This document shows, one piece after another, positions 10,901 through 16,005 of a DNA stretch of 18,813 nucleotides. The notes under the pieces were generated by a model. That model was not told the origin of the DNA. It searched no databases and was given only the letters and a program-made list of their open reading frames with translations. Location of the stretch: the NCBI GenBank assembly GCA_900759005.1, contig CAAEUQ010000021.1, positions 1 to 18,813 of the forward strand, in the 5' to 3' direction. Position numbers and translations under genes: made by a program. Each line of letters starts with the position of its first letter. Positions within the stretch are counted from its first letter, which is position 1. The stretch comes from Clostridia bacterium (lineage in GTDB: Bacteria > Bacillota > Clostridia > Christensenellales > Aristaeellaceae).

Positions 10901-11278
10901 AATCTCCGCATAGCCGAACTCAAACGACGGCGAATACGTCGCGTCGCGCGTAAAGTCCACTTCAGGCTTTACCGGTTCGGTTCCAGTCGGTTCAACCGGC
11001 GGCTCCGTTTCCGCGGGTACTTCCGTCGCATCCGCGATTTCGGGAATCGCAGTTGCGGGTGCTTCCGTTTCGACCGGTGCTTCCGTTTCGACCGGCGCTT
11101 CCGTTTTGACCGGCGCTTCCGTTTCGACCGGCGCTTCCGTTGCGACCGGCGCTTCCGTTTCCAATACGACGGTCTGCCCCGCTTCTTCCGCCAGCGCAAG
11201 CGAGAGCTCGCCGATTCCGGACGTGCAAAGCGTGCACAGGCACAGTGCGATTGCCAACCAACGCTTGATCTTGTTCAT
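1946..11278 (-). CDS. Giant secreted Ig-like (Big_2) repeat protein with C-terminal caspase-like peptidase domain
   Basis: About 3,110 residues. Residues 1-30 are a signal peptide (MNKIKRW, hydrophobic core, ALA|EE cleavage site). Residues 36-108 and 205-280 are Thr/Glu/Pro linkers (ETEAPV, SPSGTEAPAETE). Residues 120-186 resemble a bacterial SH3 domain (SGEFVLCVDRDGEDWLKV, SGWIAPDALR). Residues 281-2845 hold about 31 Ig-like units of about 85 residues, most with the Big_2 ending VDxxGxVTAVxxGxxxI. Residues 2847-3110 form a clan CD-type domain: YFCSHGG with His2927, then VVMVSCGAGG with Cys2975, plus an EF-hand-like loop at 3053-3064 (DANSDGSVTVGE). I see no LPxTG, membrane anchor, dockerin or SLH domain, so it is probably released or held by its repeats. 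The start was placed at ATG 11276-11278 because GGAGGGAA lies just upstream; a second ATG 12 bases earlier overlaps that site. The function (adhesin, self-processing surface protein or protease) is inference. Confidence 0.93.
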   Translation of the reverse strand: MNKIKRWLAIALCLCTLCTSGIGELSLALAEEAGQTVVLETEAPVATEAPVETEAPVKTEAPVETEAPVETEAPATAIPEIADATEVPAETEPPVEPTGTEPVKPEVDFTRDATYSPSFEFGYAEIEKTARLYPDEHGRKEALGEIASGEFVLCVDRDGEDWLKVVFVFGEETVSGWIAPDALRPISESEASGLKTVSAKYADTALTTPEFTPAAADEATAQPEATVQPANPDSTVKPENTVVPAETESPSGTEAPAETESPSGTEAPAETESPAVPAPVLNPRELGLKQGETAIIEITNLDQLKGEVGFASDNEDIARVDESGKVTAVGKGECTIKVTAGETSANCAVTVYVPADDFTLSASVDTMKVGEKTSLSVSFPQYTYGTVTYEYDSKLVSIDENGEVTALAKGECEITASLGEKKQKVSIQIYALPETIELSVSSTRLAVGESVQSEIKLPEFTYMDSAEYVSENPDVAEVDENGKITALKAGDARITAKVGAAEASVDLIVMNLHLGDLRLSVGAKGQLPDKVGDESTVGATYESANEKIASVDDKGAVTAVAVGETTITITTVSGIRALVAIHVLNLPDQVKIVSDTINIFWGQTIRVPYTLSRADGQDCEAACTLETSNSDRVEVRDGMKIYAKSAGVAYIRITAAGGAIALAKVVVWNFPDRMFFEYGEQTVKVGGTVKNRVGLFSGKDGFIYSETDGEGVGKFSTDNPAIATVDQAGNVTGVSAGITNLVFTAASGMQIRASIRVLGLPTKVNLSSTEFTLGVGGQATLQATFEANETGDVKFESDHPEIASVTENGVITALTKGTAVITVTAEGGATAICTVNVVAAPSKAVFEAETINLIKGTTVTIPVEFVNTDGDKCETVYHLETSSSRYAQVRGDNSIYAARTGTAYLRAVAYNGAEGYVRVKIWNKPKRLYLSNYNMTIGEGMTEKNLLMIWMSNSKNYIYSESDGERVGVFTIDDPNIATIDQAGNVTGVKKGETTMHFTTRTGLSVSAQVNVMAPPTVVKLNYSELTIGVNDTAQLTASYGDYEMGTTTYKSETPEVATVTEDGKITAVAKGTAMIVATANTGVTTTCLVTVVPAPAQVVFPTDTINIFRYSTVELPVEFVNTDGDKCETTYYLTTSSKRYVSVSGNTIYGARRGTAYIRVTTYNGVEGIVRVRVWDKPKKLYIEKPDMYIGVGMTDVNRVNVWISRSKNFLYNEADGACVGKYETADPSIATVDQAGNVTGVSKGATFIRFSTTTGLSVYAKVTVLAKPTEVHLNYDKLTIGVGDAAQYSATYGSYEMGTTTYESENPKIASITADGKITAVSKGKTTIIATTNSGVKTTSEVTVVPAPAQVVFPTDTINIFRYATAELPVEFINTDGDKCETTYYLTTSAKKYVSVSGNKVYGARTGTAYIRVTTYNGVEGIVRVRVWDKPKRLYLEYNPMQVGEGMTVQNRVNVWISRSKSFIYNPADGKAVGTYSIDNPLIATVDQAGNVTGVSKGQTILRFTATTGLQVATTLTVLSAPTVLTVDKEKTTLGIGMSEVLGTKIGAYEMGTIEFSSSSSEIASVDQTGKITANKPGDAIITAETRSASGGKLYATCRVTVVPAPDKIETEYSYMNVAIKGSVQMNVKYSYQGTDNCMGTVTYLTSKSSVAHVDANGVITGVKAGNAIIRAVLQNGLYVDCNVTVRKAPKKVELSASSIDLGVGQEFRLYGRIYYSGGSFIYTAGDTSIAQFQNSNPDAISIAADGTITGLKPGTAYVRLYTYNGKGGGTLCRINVAPGPDWITLNEISVELSVNQSRTLYCDRSAGSMTAFEYTSSNPDVVRVVANGSSCTLYAVGSGTAKITASSSNGKTAECEVRVYALPESASFESASVQMGAGETKALPKVIISSSKGECAKGVTYTSSNASVAKVNADGDVTGVAPGNAAIYATAYNGVTATCAITVYPAPKSIQISADKTRLAVGETANVTAKVDTIGSYTLSAEDSSVLEIKGDTVTARKVGKTNVIAKSYNGVIAKLEIEVLPTAGSVALNPGRITLGTGMTAELKTTIPDNTLATISFESMDETVAKVDANGKVTAIGKGTARIFARVEGMDAAYDTCEVTVKPMPETVELTESEINLFIGESKKLNAKALSGADANCYGAITFASNDASVAEVRADGTITAIGAGETKIVARSTANANVFAECTVKVTEAKVWLNERAVTLGVGESFVNAIHTANVAESMNVVSSAPEVAVMDVTGKITAKQIGETTITVTCGEDSAQCVVTVKAAPTGVELSETALTLCTGETAALTARATGENAAGRIQYASKDENVVRVDENGEITAVGAGETEIVAKTYVEGVEAICRVSVVNAPEKIRFAEMDELILSKGDTYRLAQPVITSSLGKCDTRYTLAISRSGIATIAEKNGYYDITAANVGSAVLRVKTLNGKSASLKLIVVEAPTAIEFDPDTIRLGMGETYEPRILGNNGSVIAATFSSDSSCVTVENGKLVANAKGKATITARSIYFDNLKTSIEIEVVDLAKEFTLGDAEYRMGVGENFELTTVTSENTAVAALEYESDDESVARVDRSGVVYAIGVGEATVTAKAQNGATATKKIIVSKMATKVELLPQEISACLQDTVQLSVRFGSDQEYANLYFDSADDSIATVDQNGLVRFHALGTTTISAEAYNGLSDTIEVHVEKTPTAISFAQSKALILLGDRAQLKPVFDQGACYFTLESSNPEIISIGADGYLEANQKGTAKITLKTNVVGLKAEIDVEVVDKLEGIVVELGKDTLELHETTQVIYSLRPTNLLGTGKVRFESSNTQVATVDASGVVTGVAYGEAEIRVIAGDGTVGKAKVNVLGGKRRAFVAYYYGEPTDHGGHLTFSANDAYSFADALKAATVEGRAYDICGPISNAPKSTLFSRIDEHFRDTTDDDTSVLYFCSHGGARDEYYFGIPNNYDSENDDEYRIYASELYNHIVKIKGKVVVVMVSCGAGGLIDALREKLGSENGRISILASSHSDSSSSFYSVSDRTNCVDYYTFALLHGLGYSASQDLAGMPHGWMSFVAPADANSDGSVTVGELFDYAKRLTMYLVQNKVGGKGYYGTVRQTPQSYISDLLRDLILFKR
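1949..2740 (-). other. Caspase-like (clan CD) cysteine peptidase domain within the giant protein
   Basis: This is the C-terminal domain, residues 2847-3110. The first strand is RRAFVAYYYGEP. The catalytic His candidate is in CSHGG (codon 2498-2500) and the Cys candidate follows a hydrophobic strand in VVVVMVSCGAGG (codon 2354-2356). The 48-residue spacing and strand-then-His, strand-then-Cys order are typical of clan CD peptidases (caspase, legumain, clostripain, gingipain). The DxNxDGxVTxGE loop near the end recurs in clostridial members of this type. The specific family (C11, C13, C14 or other) cannot be decided by eye. Confidence 0.75.
6443..9499 (-). repeat. Four tandem copies of a ~254-residue three-domain supermodule
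   Basis: Inside the giant gene a block of three Ig-like units repeats four times, starting at residues about 594, 847, 1102 and 1356 (253, 255 and 254 residues apart). Each copy has unit A (SDTINIF/PTDTINIF, then DGDKCET, ending in VRVWDKPKRLYL), unit B (GVGMTDVNRVNVWISRSK, then VDQAGNVTGVSKG) and unit C (YGDYEMGTTTY, then GKITAV). Copies 3 and 4 are nearly identical: bases 6976-7051 and 7738-7813 match over 76 bases at an offset of 762. Copies 1 and 2 are more diverged, as expected if the array grew by recent duplication at the copy 3/4 end. Confidence 0.9.
10461..10549 (-). repeat. 36-bp in-frame tandem repeat (SPSGTEAPAETE)
   Basis: There are two full 36-bp units (10461-10496 and 10497-10532) and a partial third (10533-10549) in the second linker of the giant protein. 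They encode the 12-residue unit SPSGTEAPAETE. The copies differ at only a few bases, so copy number may vary between strains. Confidence 0.9.
11061..11162 (-). repeat. 18-bp in-frame tandem repeat (ETEAPV)
   Basis: Five 18-bp units plus a 12-bp partial unit begin at 11061, 11079, 11097, 11115, 11133 and 11151, encoding repeated (V/K)ETEAPV just after the signal peptide. Units differ by single bases. Because the unit is a multiple of three, gain or loss changes the length of an extended acidic, Pro-rich stalk without breaking the frame. Confidence 0.92.
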
Positions 11279-11280
11279 AC

Positions 11281-11288
11281 TTCCCTCC
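11281..11288 (-). promoter_or_regulatory. Ribosome binding site that sets the giant-protein start
   Basis: On the minus strand GGAGGGAA lies two bases before the ATG at 11276-11278, with its GGAGG core about five bases away. An upstream in-frame ATG (11288-11290) overlaps this site and has no site of its own, which favours the shorter reading. Confidence 0.8.
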
Positions 11289-11334
11289 ATAGGTTCAAAT
11301 CGTCTCGTCGGACTGTATAAGCCTACATACTGGT

Positions 11335-11363
11335 ATTATAGCATCCCTCCCGTCCAATTTCAA
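11335..11363 (-). promoter_or_regulatory. Strong sigma-A promoter of the giant secreted-protein gene
   Basis: On the minus strand, -35 TTGAAA (11358-11363) and -10 TATAAT (11335-11340) are separated by exactly 17 bases, with the extended -10 element TGC directly before TATAAT. The predicted transcript starts near 11328, giving a leader of about 50 bases. The -35 has five and the -10 six of six consensus positions. Confidence 0.85.
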
Positions 11364-11373
11364 CCATTTCGGC

Positions 11374-11394
11374 AATATTTTTGAAATAAATATT
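11374..11394. promoter_or_regulatory. AT-rich inverted repeat upstream of the giant-gene promoter
   Basis: AATATTT (11374-11380) and AAATATT (11388-11394) form a perfect 7-bp inverted repeat with a 7-bp spacer. It lies about 46-66 bases before the predicted start of the giant transcript. Its position fits an UP element or a regulator site. The surrounding 40 bases are strikingly AT-rich against GC-rich genes. The role is unproven. Confidence 0.35.
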
Positions 11395-11429
11395 AAACAT
11401 TTAATCTCCACGTGTGAAACAAAAGGGCG

Positions 11430-11463
11430 TAAAAAAGAGACGAACTCGCCCGAATTCGTCTCT
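11430..11463 (-). terminator. Intrinsic terminator of the ABC exporter operon
   Basis: On the minus strand AGAGACGAA pairs with TTCGTCTCT (11455-11463 with 11436-11444), a 9-bp stem with a 10-base loop. It is followed directly by five further T bases (six in a row with the last stem base). It begins 10 bases after the second exporter gene's stop codon. Confidence 0.92.
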
Positions 11464-11473
11464 TGAGAGGTTT

Positions 11474-13267
11474 TTATGCTTCGTCGCGCACCTGTGTGGT
11501 ATAAAGCTGGTAATAATGCCCGTGCTTCTGCATCAGTTCGTCGTGGCTGCCGGATTCCATGATGCCCTTATTGCCGATGAACAGAATACAGTCGCAGTTT
11601 TTGATTGTAGACAAGCGATGCGCGATGATGAAGCTCGTGCGGTTTTTCAGCATTTCCTGAATGCCTTCCTGAAGGAGCTTCTCGGTCTGGGTATCGATTG
11701 AGGATGTCGCTTCGTCGAGAATCAGGATCGACGGATCGCTCAGCAGCGTGCGCGCAAATGCGATCAGCTGCTTCTGACCCTGCGAGAGATTGCCGCCGCG
11801 CTCGTTGACGGCGGTCTGATAGCCCATCGGCATGGCGGAAATGAAATCATCGGCGCGCACGCGCTTGGCGGCGGCGCGGATTTCATCGTCCGTCGCGTCA
11901 AGTCTCCCGTAACGGATATTATCGAGAATCGTTCCGCTGAAGATGAAGCTGTCCTGAAGCATGATGCCGAGGCGACTGCGCAGCGATTCGAGCGTAACCT
12001 TGCTGATGTCGTGAACGCCGCCGTCCTGATCATGCAGAAGGATTCGTCCGCCATTCAGATTGTAGAACCGGCACAGGAGGTTGACGACCGTACTCTTGCC
12101 CGCGCCAGTCGGCCCCACAAGCGCGATACTTTCGCCCGCGCGGACGTGGAGATCGACGTGTTCGAGAATATTCGTTCCCTCTTCATAAGCGAACGTCACG
12201 TCCTCAAAATCGACCGCGCCGTCGATCGGCGGAAGCGGATTCGCGTCTGGCGCGTCGTCCACGACCACCGGCTCGTCCATCGTTTCAAAGATGCGTTCGA
12301 GATACGCGATATTGTTCACAAACGAATTATAGATGTTCGCAAGGTTCGTAATCGGCTGCCAGAAGCGGCTGACGTACTGCCCCATTGCGAGAATTACGCC
12401 GAAGCTCACGATTGAGCCGCCCATCCAGTAAACGCCGGCGATATACATGAACGTCAGCACGAACTGCGTGATCGTTTCGCTGGAAAGCCATACGGCGTTG
12501 CTGATGTGAATCGCGCGAATCCATGCCTGGCGGCACGCTTCCGCGAGGCGCTGCATGATGCCCTGATTGACCTCCTGGCGATCGAACAGCTGGCTGACGC
12601 GCACGCCGTCGATCGATTCGGCGAGGTAGGCGTTGTAGTTTGAATTCTTGTTCGACTGATTCTGCCACGCCTTGCGCTGGCGGGGCTTCAGGATCACGAT
12701 GATCGCGACGAAGAACGGAAGACCCGCCAGAATGATCGCCGCCAGTTCCGCATTCGTCGAGAACATGAAGATCACGATGAAGACCAGGTTGATGATCTCC
12801 AGAATCATGTTGATGATGCCGTTGGACAGGATATCCGAAACGGAATTGACGTAGTTGATCACGCGAACAAGAATCTTTCCCGCCGGGCGGCTGTCGTAAT
12901 AGCTGAACGGAAGCCGCTGCAAATGCGCGAACAGGTCTTTTCGAATGTCATAGATGATTTCCTGGCTGACATGCGCCATCAGTCGGGAGCGAATCGTGGT
13001 AAACACGATGCTCAAAAGAATGATGCCGATGAACAGCCCCGCCATGCGCACGATCATGGCGATATCCTTATTGGGAACGGCGTCGTCCAGCACCCACTGG
13101 GTGATTTTCGGAATGAACAGCGCCGCAACGCTCGCCATCGCGCTCAAAAGCAGCGCGAGAATCATCTTATATTTATGCTTGCCGATGTACGCGCCGGCGC
13201 GCTTTAAGTGTTTCCATTGAAACGGGGTTTCCAATCGCTCGTCAACGTCGAATTTATTGCGCGCCAT
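11474..13267 (-). CDS. ABC exporter subunit with consensus ATPase site (BmrD/LmrD/TM288-like)
   Basis: 597 residues: an N-terminal six-helix type IV exporter membrane domain (about residues 25-320), then a nucleotide-binding domain (about 345-590). Motifs are Walker A GPTGAGKS, Q-loop MLQDSFIF, Walker B ILILDEATSSID with catalytic Glu519, and H-loop IIAHRLSTI with His550. The signature is LSQGQ rather than LSGGQ. This is the arrangement of the catalytically competent half of heterodimeric multidrug or lipid exporters. The ATG (13265-13267) directly abuts the TAA of the upstream partner (13268-13270), with GGAGGAGG inside the partner's last codons, so the two are translationally coupled. The likely role is export of a hydrophobic or antimicrobial compound; the substrate cannot be read from sequence. 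Confidence 0.95.
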   Translation of the reverse strand: MARNKFDVDERLETPFQWKHLKRAGAYIGKHKYKMILALLLSAMASVAALFIPKITQWVLDDAVPNKDIAMIVRMAGLFIGIILLSIVFTTIRSRLMAHVSQEIIYDIRKDLFAHLQRLPFSYYDSRPAGKILVRVINYVNSVSDILSNGIINMILEIINLVFIVIFMFSTNAELAAIILAGLPFFVAIIVILKPRQRKAWQNQSNKNSNYNAYLAESIDGVRVSQLFDRQEVNQGIMQRLAEACRQAWIRAIHISNAVWLSSETITQFVLTFMYIAGVYWMGGSIVSFGVILAMGQYVSRFWQPITNLANIYNSFVNNIAYLERIFETMDEPVVVDDAPDANPLPPIDGAVDFEDVTFAYEEGTNILEHVDLHVRAGESIALVGPTGAGKSTVVNLLCRFYNLNGGRILLHDQDGGVHDISKVTLESLRSRLGIMLQDSFIFSGTILDNIRYGRLDATDDEIRAAAKRVRADDFISAMPMGYQTAVNERGGNLSQGQKQLIAFARTLLSDPSILILDEATSSIDTQTEKLLQEGIQEMLKNRTSFIIAHRLSTIKNCDCILFIGNKGIMESGSHDELMQKHGHYYQLYTTQVRDEA

Positions 13268-15010
13268 TTATTTCGCCTCCTCCGTCGGAATGTCGTTCTG
13301 AAGGGCGTAGGTCTGCCAGTAATAGCCATGATTTGCAAGAAGCTCCTCATGCGTGCCGCGCTCGGCGATTTTGCCGTCCTTGATTACGAGAATCAGATCG
13401 GCGTCGCGCATCGAAGAAATGCGCTGTGCGATGATGAATTTCGTGGTTTCAAACGGAAGCGACCGGAGCTGGTTCTGAATATACTGCTCCGTTTCCAGGT
13501 CGACCGCACTGGTCGTATCATCCATCACCAGAATGCTGGGCTTGACCGCAAGCGCGCGCGCCAGCGCAATTCGCTGCCGCTGACCGCCGGAAAGCCCGAC
13601 GCCGCGCTCGCCGATAATCGTGTCGTACCCTTCGGAGAGCCTGGAAACGAACTCGTCCGCCGCCGCGCGGCGCGCAAAATCCTTTACCTCTTCAACGCTC
13701 AAATCCTGATTGCCGAACGCGACATTGCCCTCGACCGTATCGGAGAACAGGAACACTTCCTGCGTCGCTGTGCCAATACCGCCGCGCAGCTGCTGTAGCT
13801 TCCATTTGCGCACGTCGCAATCGTCGACGAGCACCGTTCCGTCCGTAACGTCATAAAAGCGCGCGAGCAGCTGAATCAGCGTGGTCTTGCCGCTTCCGGT
13901 CGGCCCCATAACCGCGACGGTCTGCCCCGGCTGAACCGTAAAGCTCACGTCTTCAAGCACGGTTTGGGAATCATATTTGAAGGAAACATTTTTAAATTCA
14001 ATCTTTCCGCACATATGATCGTGATCGACCGCGTCGCTGGAATCGCTGATACGGGGCGAAACGTAATACAGCTCCATCACCTTATGTGCGGAGGTCGAGA
14101 AGCGCTGAAGGTCGTTCAGGAGGTTTCCCAGCTCGCGCATCGGATTGGAAAGCGCCCAGCTCAGCCCCGTGAACACCGACAGCTGTCCGGGCGTCAATTC
14201 GCCCTTAATAATGAAGATACCGCCGACAAAGATCGTAATGAGCATCATCGCGTTCGCCAGCAGCTCAATGAACGGATAAAAGCTCAGCCAGAGCTTGTTG
14301 ATGCGAAGGTTGCTGTCCAGGAACGCCTGATTGCGCTCGTCGAAGCGTTCCTTTTCGTATTCCTCGCGCGCAAACGCCTTGACTACGCGATTGCCGGCAA
14401 TGTTTTCCTGCGCCGCAGCGTTCATCTCGCTCAGGCGATCGCGCATCGCGATGAATCGCGGGCGGACGTGGGCGGAATACAGCTTCGTGATCATCATCAG
14501 AACCGGCGTGATCACGACCAGCAGCATCGTCAGTTTCCAGTTCACGCAGAACAGATAGATCATCGTAAACAGGAACGTACACACGCAATCGACGATTCGA
14601 TAATCGATATAGCTGACGAAATGGCGGCACCAGTCGAGATCGGCGGACATTCGCGTCATCAGATCGCCCGCGCGATGCTGATCGAAAAACCGCATATCGT
14701 TGTATTGCAGCCGCCGGAACAGCTTGCAGCGAAGATTATATACAACACTCTGCGCGTCCTTCTCCAGCGTAATAACCATGAAATACCTCAAGCCCTCGCG
14801 CAGGAGCTTTGCCACCAGCATGATCATCAGAATCCCGATCAGCGGATCCGGATTCTTCGCGACGATTACATCGTCGATCAGTTTCTGCGACAGCGCCGGA
14901 TTCACCAGGAGCATACCGCTGGTCACTGCGCTGATCACCAGCGCCAGAATGTGACGACCATGGAGCTTTTTGTCCATGTTCGCCCACAGCCATTTGATCT
15001 GTTCTCGCAT
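13268..15010 (-). CDS. ABC exporter subunit with degenerate ATPase site (BmrC/LmrC/TM287-like)
   Basis: 580 residues from the chosen start. A six-helix exporter membrane domain is followed by a nucleotide-binding domain with Walker A GPTGSGKT and an intact LSGGQ signature. The Walker B is ILVMDDTTSAVD, with Asp498 where the catalytic Glu should be, and the H-loop is IIAQRISSM, with Gln529 in place of His. These changes mark the non-hydrolysing site of heterodimeric exporters and complement the LSQGQ of the next gene. The start is ATG 15008-15010, preceded by GGGAGAGG at 15014-15021. A TTG at 15052 in frame would add 14 residues but has no ribosome site. It is the first gene of a two-gene operon, divergent from an AraC-type regulator that probably controls it. 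Confidence 0.94.
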   Translation of the reverse strand: MREQIKWLWANMDKKLHGRHILALVISAVTSGMLLVNPALSQKLIDDVIVAKNPDPLIGILMIMLVAKLLREGLRYFMVITLEKDAQSVVYNLRCKLFRRLQYNDMRFFDQHRAGDLMTRMSADLDWCRHFVSYIDYRIVDCVCTFLFTMIYLFCVNWKLTMLLVVITPVLMMITKLYSAHVRPRFIAMRDRLSEMNAAAQENIAGNRVVKAFAREEYEKERFDERNQAFLDSNLRINKLWLSFYPFIELLANAMMLITIFVGGIFIIKGELTPGQLSVFTGLSWALSNPMRELGNLLNDLQRFSTSAHKVMELYYVSPRISDSSDAVDHDHMCGKIEFKNVSFKYDSQTVLEDVSFTVQPGQTVAVMGPTGSGKTTLIQLLARFYDVTDGTVLVDDCDVRKWKLQQLRGGIGTATQEVFLFSDTVEGNVAFGNQDLSVEEVKDFARRAAADEFVSRLSEGYDTIIGERGVGLSGGQRQRIALARALAVKPSILVMDDTTSAVDLETEQYIQNQLRSLPFETTKFIIAQRISSMRDADLILVIKDGKIAERGTHEELLANHGYYWQTYALQNDIPTEEAK

Positions 15011-15013
15011 AAA

Positions 15014-15021
15014 CCTCTCCC
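15014..15021 (-). promoter_or_regulatory. Ribosome binding site that sets the first exporter gene's start
   Basis: GGGAGAGG on the minus strand lies three bases before the ATG at 15008-15010. This decides the start against an upstream in-frame TTG at 15050-15052. Confidence 0.75.
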
Positions 15022-15061
15022 GTTTTTCTGTCGTCGTCCGGTTCAAAGCCAAAATTTACAC

Positions 15062-15090
15062 TTGTATCATAACACATTTTGGTGTATACT
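15062..15090 (+). promoter_or_regulatory. Promoter of the AraC-family regulator gene
   Basis: -35 TTGTAT (15062-15067) and -10 TATACT (15085-15090) are separated by 17 bases on the plus strand. Transcription would begin near 15097, inside the first copy of the direct repeat, so the regulator would probably repress its own gene when bound. Confidence 0.55.
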
Positions 15091-15095
15091 TTCAG
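15066..15095 (-). promoter_or_regulatory. Promoter of the ABC exporter operon
   Basis: On the minus strand a -10 TATGAT (15066-15071) has a weak -35 CTGAAA (15090-15095) 18 bases upstream. The poor -35 overlaps the proximal copy of the direct repeat (15091-15101), an arrangement typical of promoters that need an AraC-type activator. It overlaps the divergent promoter almost completely. Confidence 0.55.
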
Positions 15096-15122
15096 ACGAA
15101 ACACAAACAAATTCAGACGAAA
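15091..15122. promoter_or_regulatory. Direct-repeat operator candidate for the AraC regulator
   Basis: The 11-base sequence TTCAGACGAAA occurs at 15091-15101 and again at 15112-15122, a 21-bp period or two helical turns. AraC-family proteins typically bind such same-face direct repeats. One copy touches the exporter operon's -35 region, and both lie at or just after the regulator's own start point. Confidence 0.65.
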
Positions 15123-15139
15123 GGTGCGGTTTTTCAAGG

Positions 15140-15946
15140 ATGCAACCTACGGTTCAAAATGTCGGCGGCAACTGTATGCTGTTTCGCTATGGGCGCCTGC
15201 ACGCGCCGGAACACCTGCACGCTTCGTATGAGCTGACCGTTCCGCTCAAGGGCGAAATTCATATCATGCTCGATGGCATTCAGCGAACGGTTTCTCCGGG
15301 CGAGCTGGTTCTGGTCGCGCCCGGAACGCCCCACGGCTACCCCAAAATTGACGACTGCTTCGGCTTTATGGCAATTTTTTCGTCGGAAATGCTCTCCGGC
15401 GTGGATGGTGAATCGCTCAGCGGCAAACCGAGCGCGCCGATCGTATCGGTTTCCAGCGCGGATCCGGACGTCGCGCACTGTCTGATGCGTCTTCAGGAAA
15501 TGGCAGATCCCGGCAAATATGTAGAGCCGCTGGCGCGCGCGTATCTTTCGCTGATCTTCCTGCGGCTGCTGCCGATGCTGAAGCCGGAAACGGGCGCTGC
15601 GACGGGCGATCTATTGTATCGCGCGATGCAGTTTATCGCGCAGAATCTGGCGCGGCCGCTCGATCTGCGCGCCGCGGCGCACGCGCTGGGCGTCAACACC
15701 AGCTATCTTTCGCACGTGCTGAACGAAAAGCTGCACATGGGATTCAGAGCATATCTGAACGCGCTGCGGATCGACCGCGCGCGGAGAATGCTGCGCGCGA
15801 CAAACCTGCCGGTGGAGGAAATTTCCGTCGCGTGCGGATTCGCGAATCTGCGCACGTTCGACCGAGTTTTCATCGAGCGCTGCCGGATTACCCCGCGTGA
15901 TTACCGCAAGCGCTGCGCGCAGGAATTGCAGGGCGTAAGCGAATAG
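15140..15946 (+). CDS. AraC-family transcriptional regulator with N-terminal cupin sensor
   Basis: 268 residues. The N-terminal part (about 10-110) is an AraC-binding cupin: HAPEHLHASYELTVPLKG, then SPGELVLVAPGTPHGY. The C-terminal part (about 165-262) has two helix-turn-helix motifs, LRAAAHALGVNTSYLSHVLN and VEEISVACGFANLRTFDRVF, ending in the family signature FIERCRITPRDYRKR. It is divergent from the ABC exporter operon, and a spaced direct repeat lies between, so it most likely activates that operon on sensing a small molecule. The start is ATG 15140-15142; an AAGGA lies immediately before it (too close for a good ribosome site), so initiation may be weak. The ATG at codon 13 (MLFRYG) is an alternative. 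The open frame extends back to 13964, but that part is antisense to the exporter gene and is not coding. Confidence 0.92.
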   Translation: MQPTVQNVGGNCMLFRYGRLHAPEHLHASYELTVPLKGEIHIMLDGIQRTVSPGELVLVAPGTPHGYPKIDDCFGFMAIFSSEMLSGVDGESLSGKPSAPIVSVSSADPDVAHCLMRLQEMADPGKYVEPLARAYLSLIFLRLLPMLKPETGAATGDLLYRAMQFIAQNLARPLDLRAAAHALGVNTSYLSHVLNEKLHMGFRAYLNALRIDRARRMLRATNLPVEEISVACGFANLRTFDRVFIERCRITPRDYRKRCAQELQGVSE

Positions 15947-16005
15947 CCGATTCCGCGGAGGGCTTTGCAAATCTAAATACACCCAAATGCGTTTTCAGCA
16001 CAAAC

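Noticed and set aside
11061..11162. Short regular repeats that could suggest a CRISPR array
   Set aside because: The 18-bp units are contiguous with no spacers and are in frame with a coding sequence; they encode a Pro/Glu/Thr stalk.
15011..15052. Longer start (TTG) for the first ABC exporter gene
   Set aside because: No ribosome site precedes the TTG, and it would place the start within about 10 bases of the predicted transcription start. ATG 15010 has a good GGGAGAGG site.
13964..15139. N-terminal extension of the AraC regulator's open frame
   Set aside because: This stretch is antisense to a well-supported ABC exporter gene and crosses both promoters. The AraC family length and cupin start fit the ATG at 15140.
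15947..16005. Possible small gene or RNA after the AraC-type gene
   Set aside because: Only a short, unstructured spacer is seen before the bidirectional terminator.
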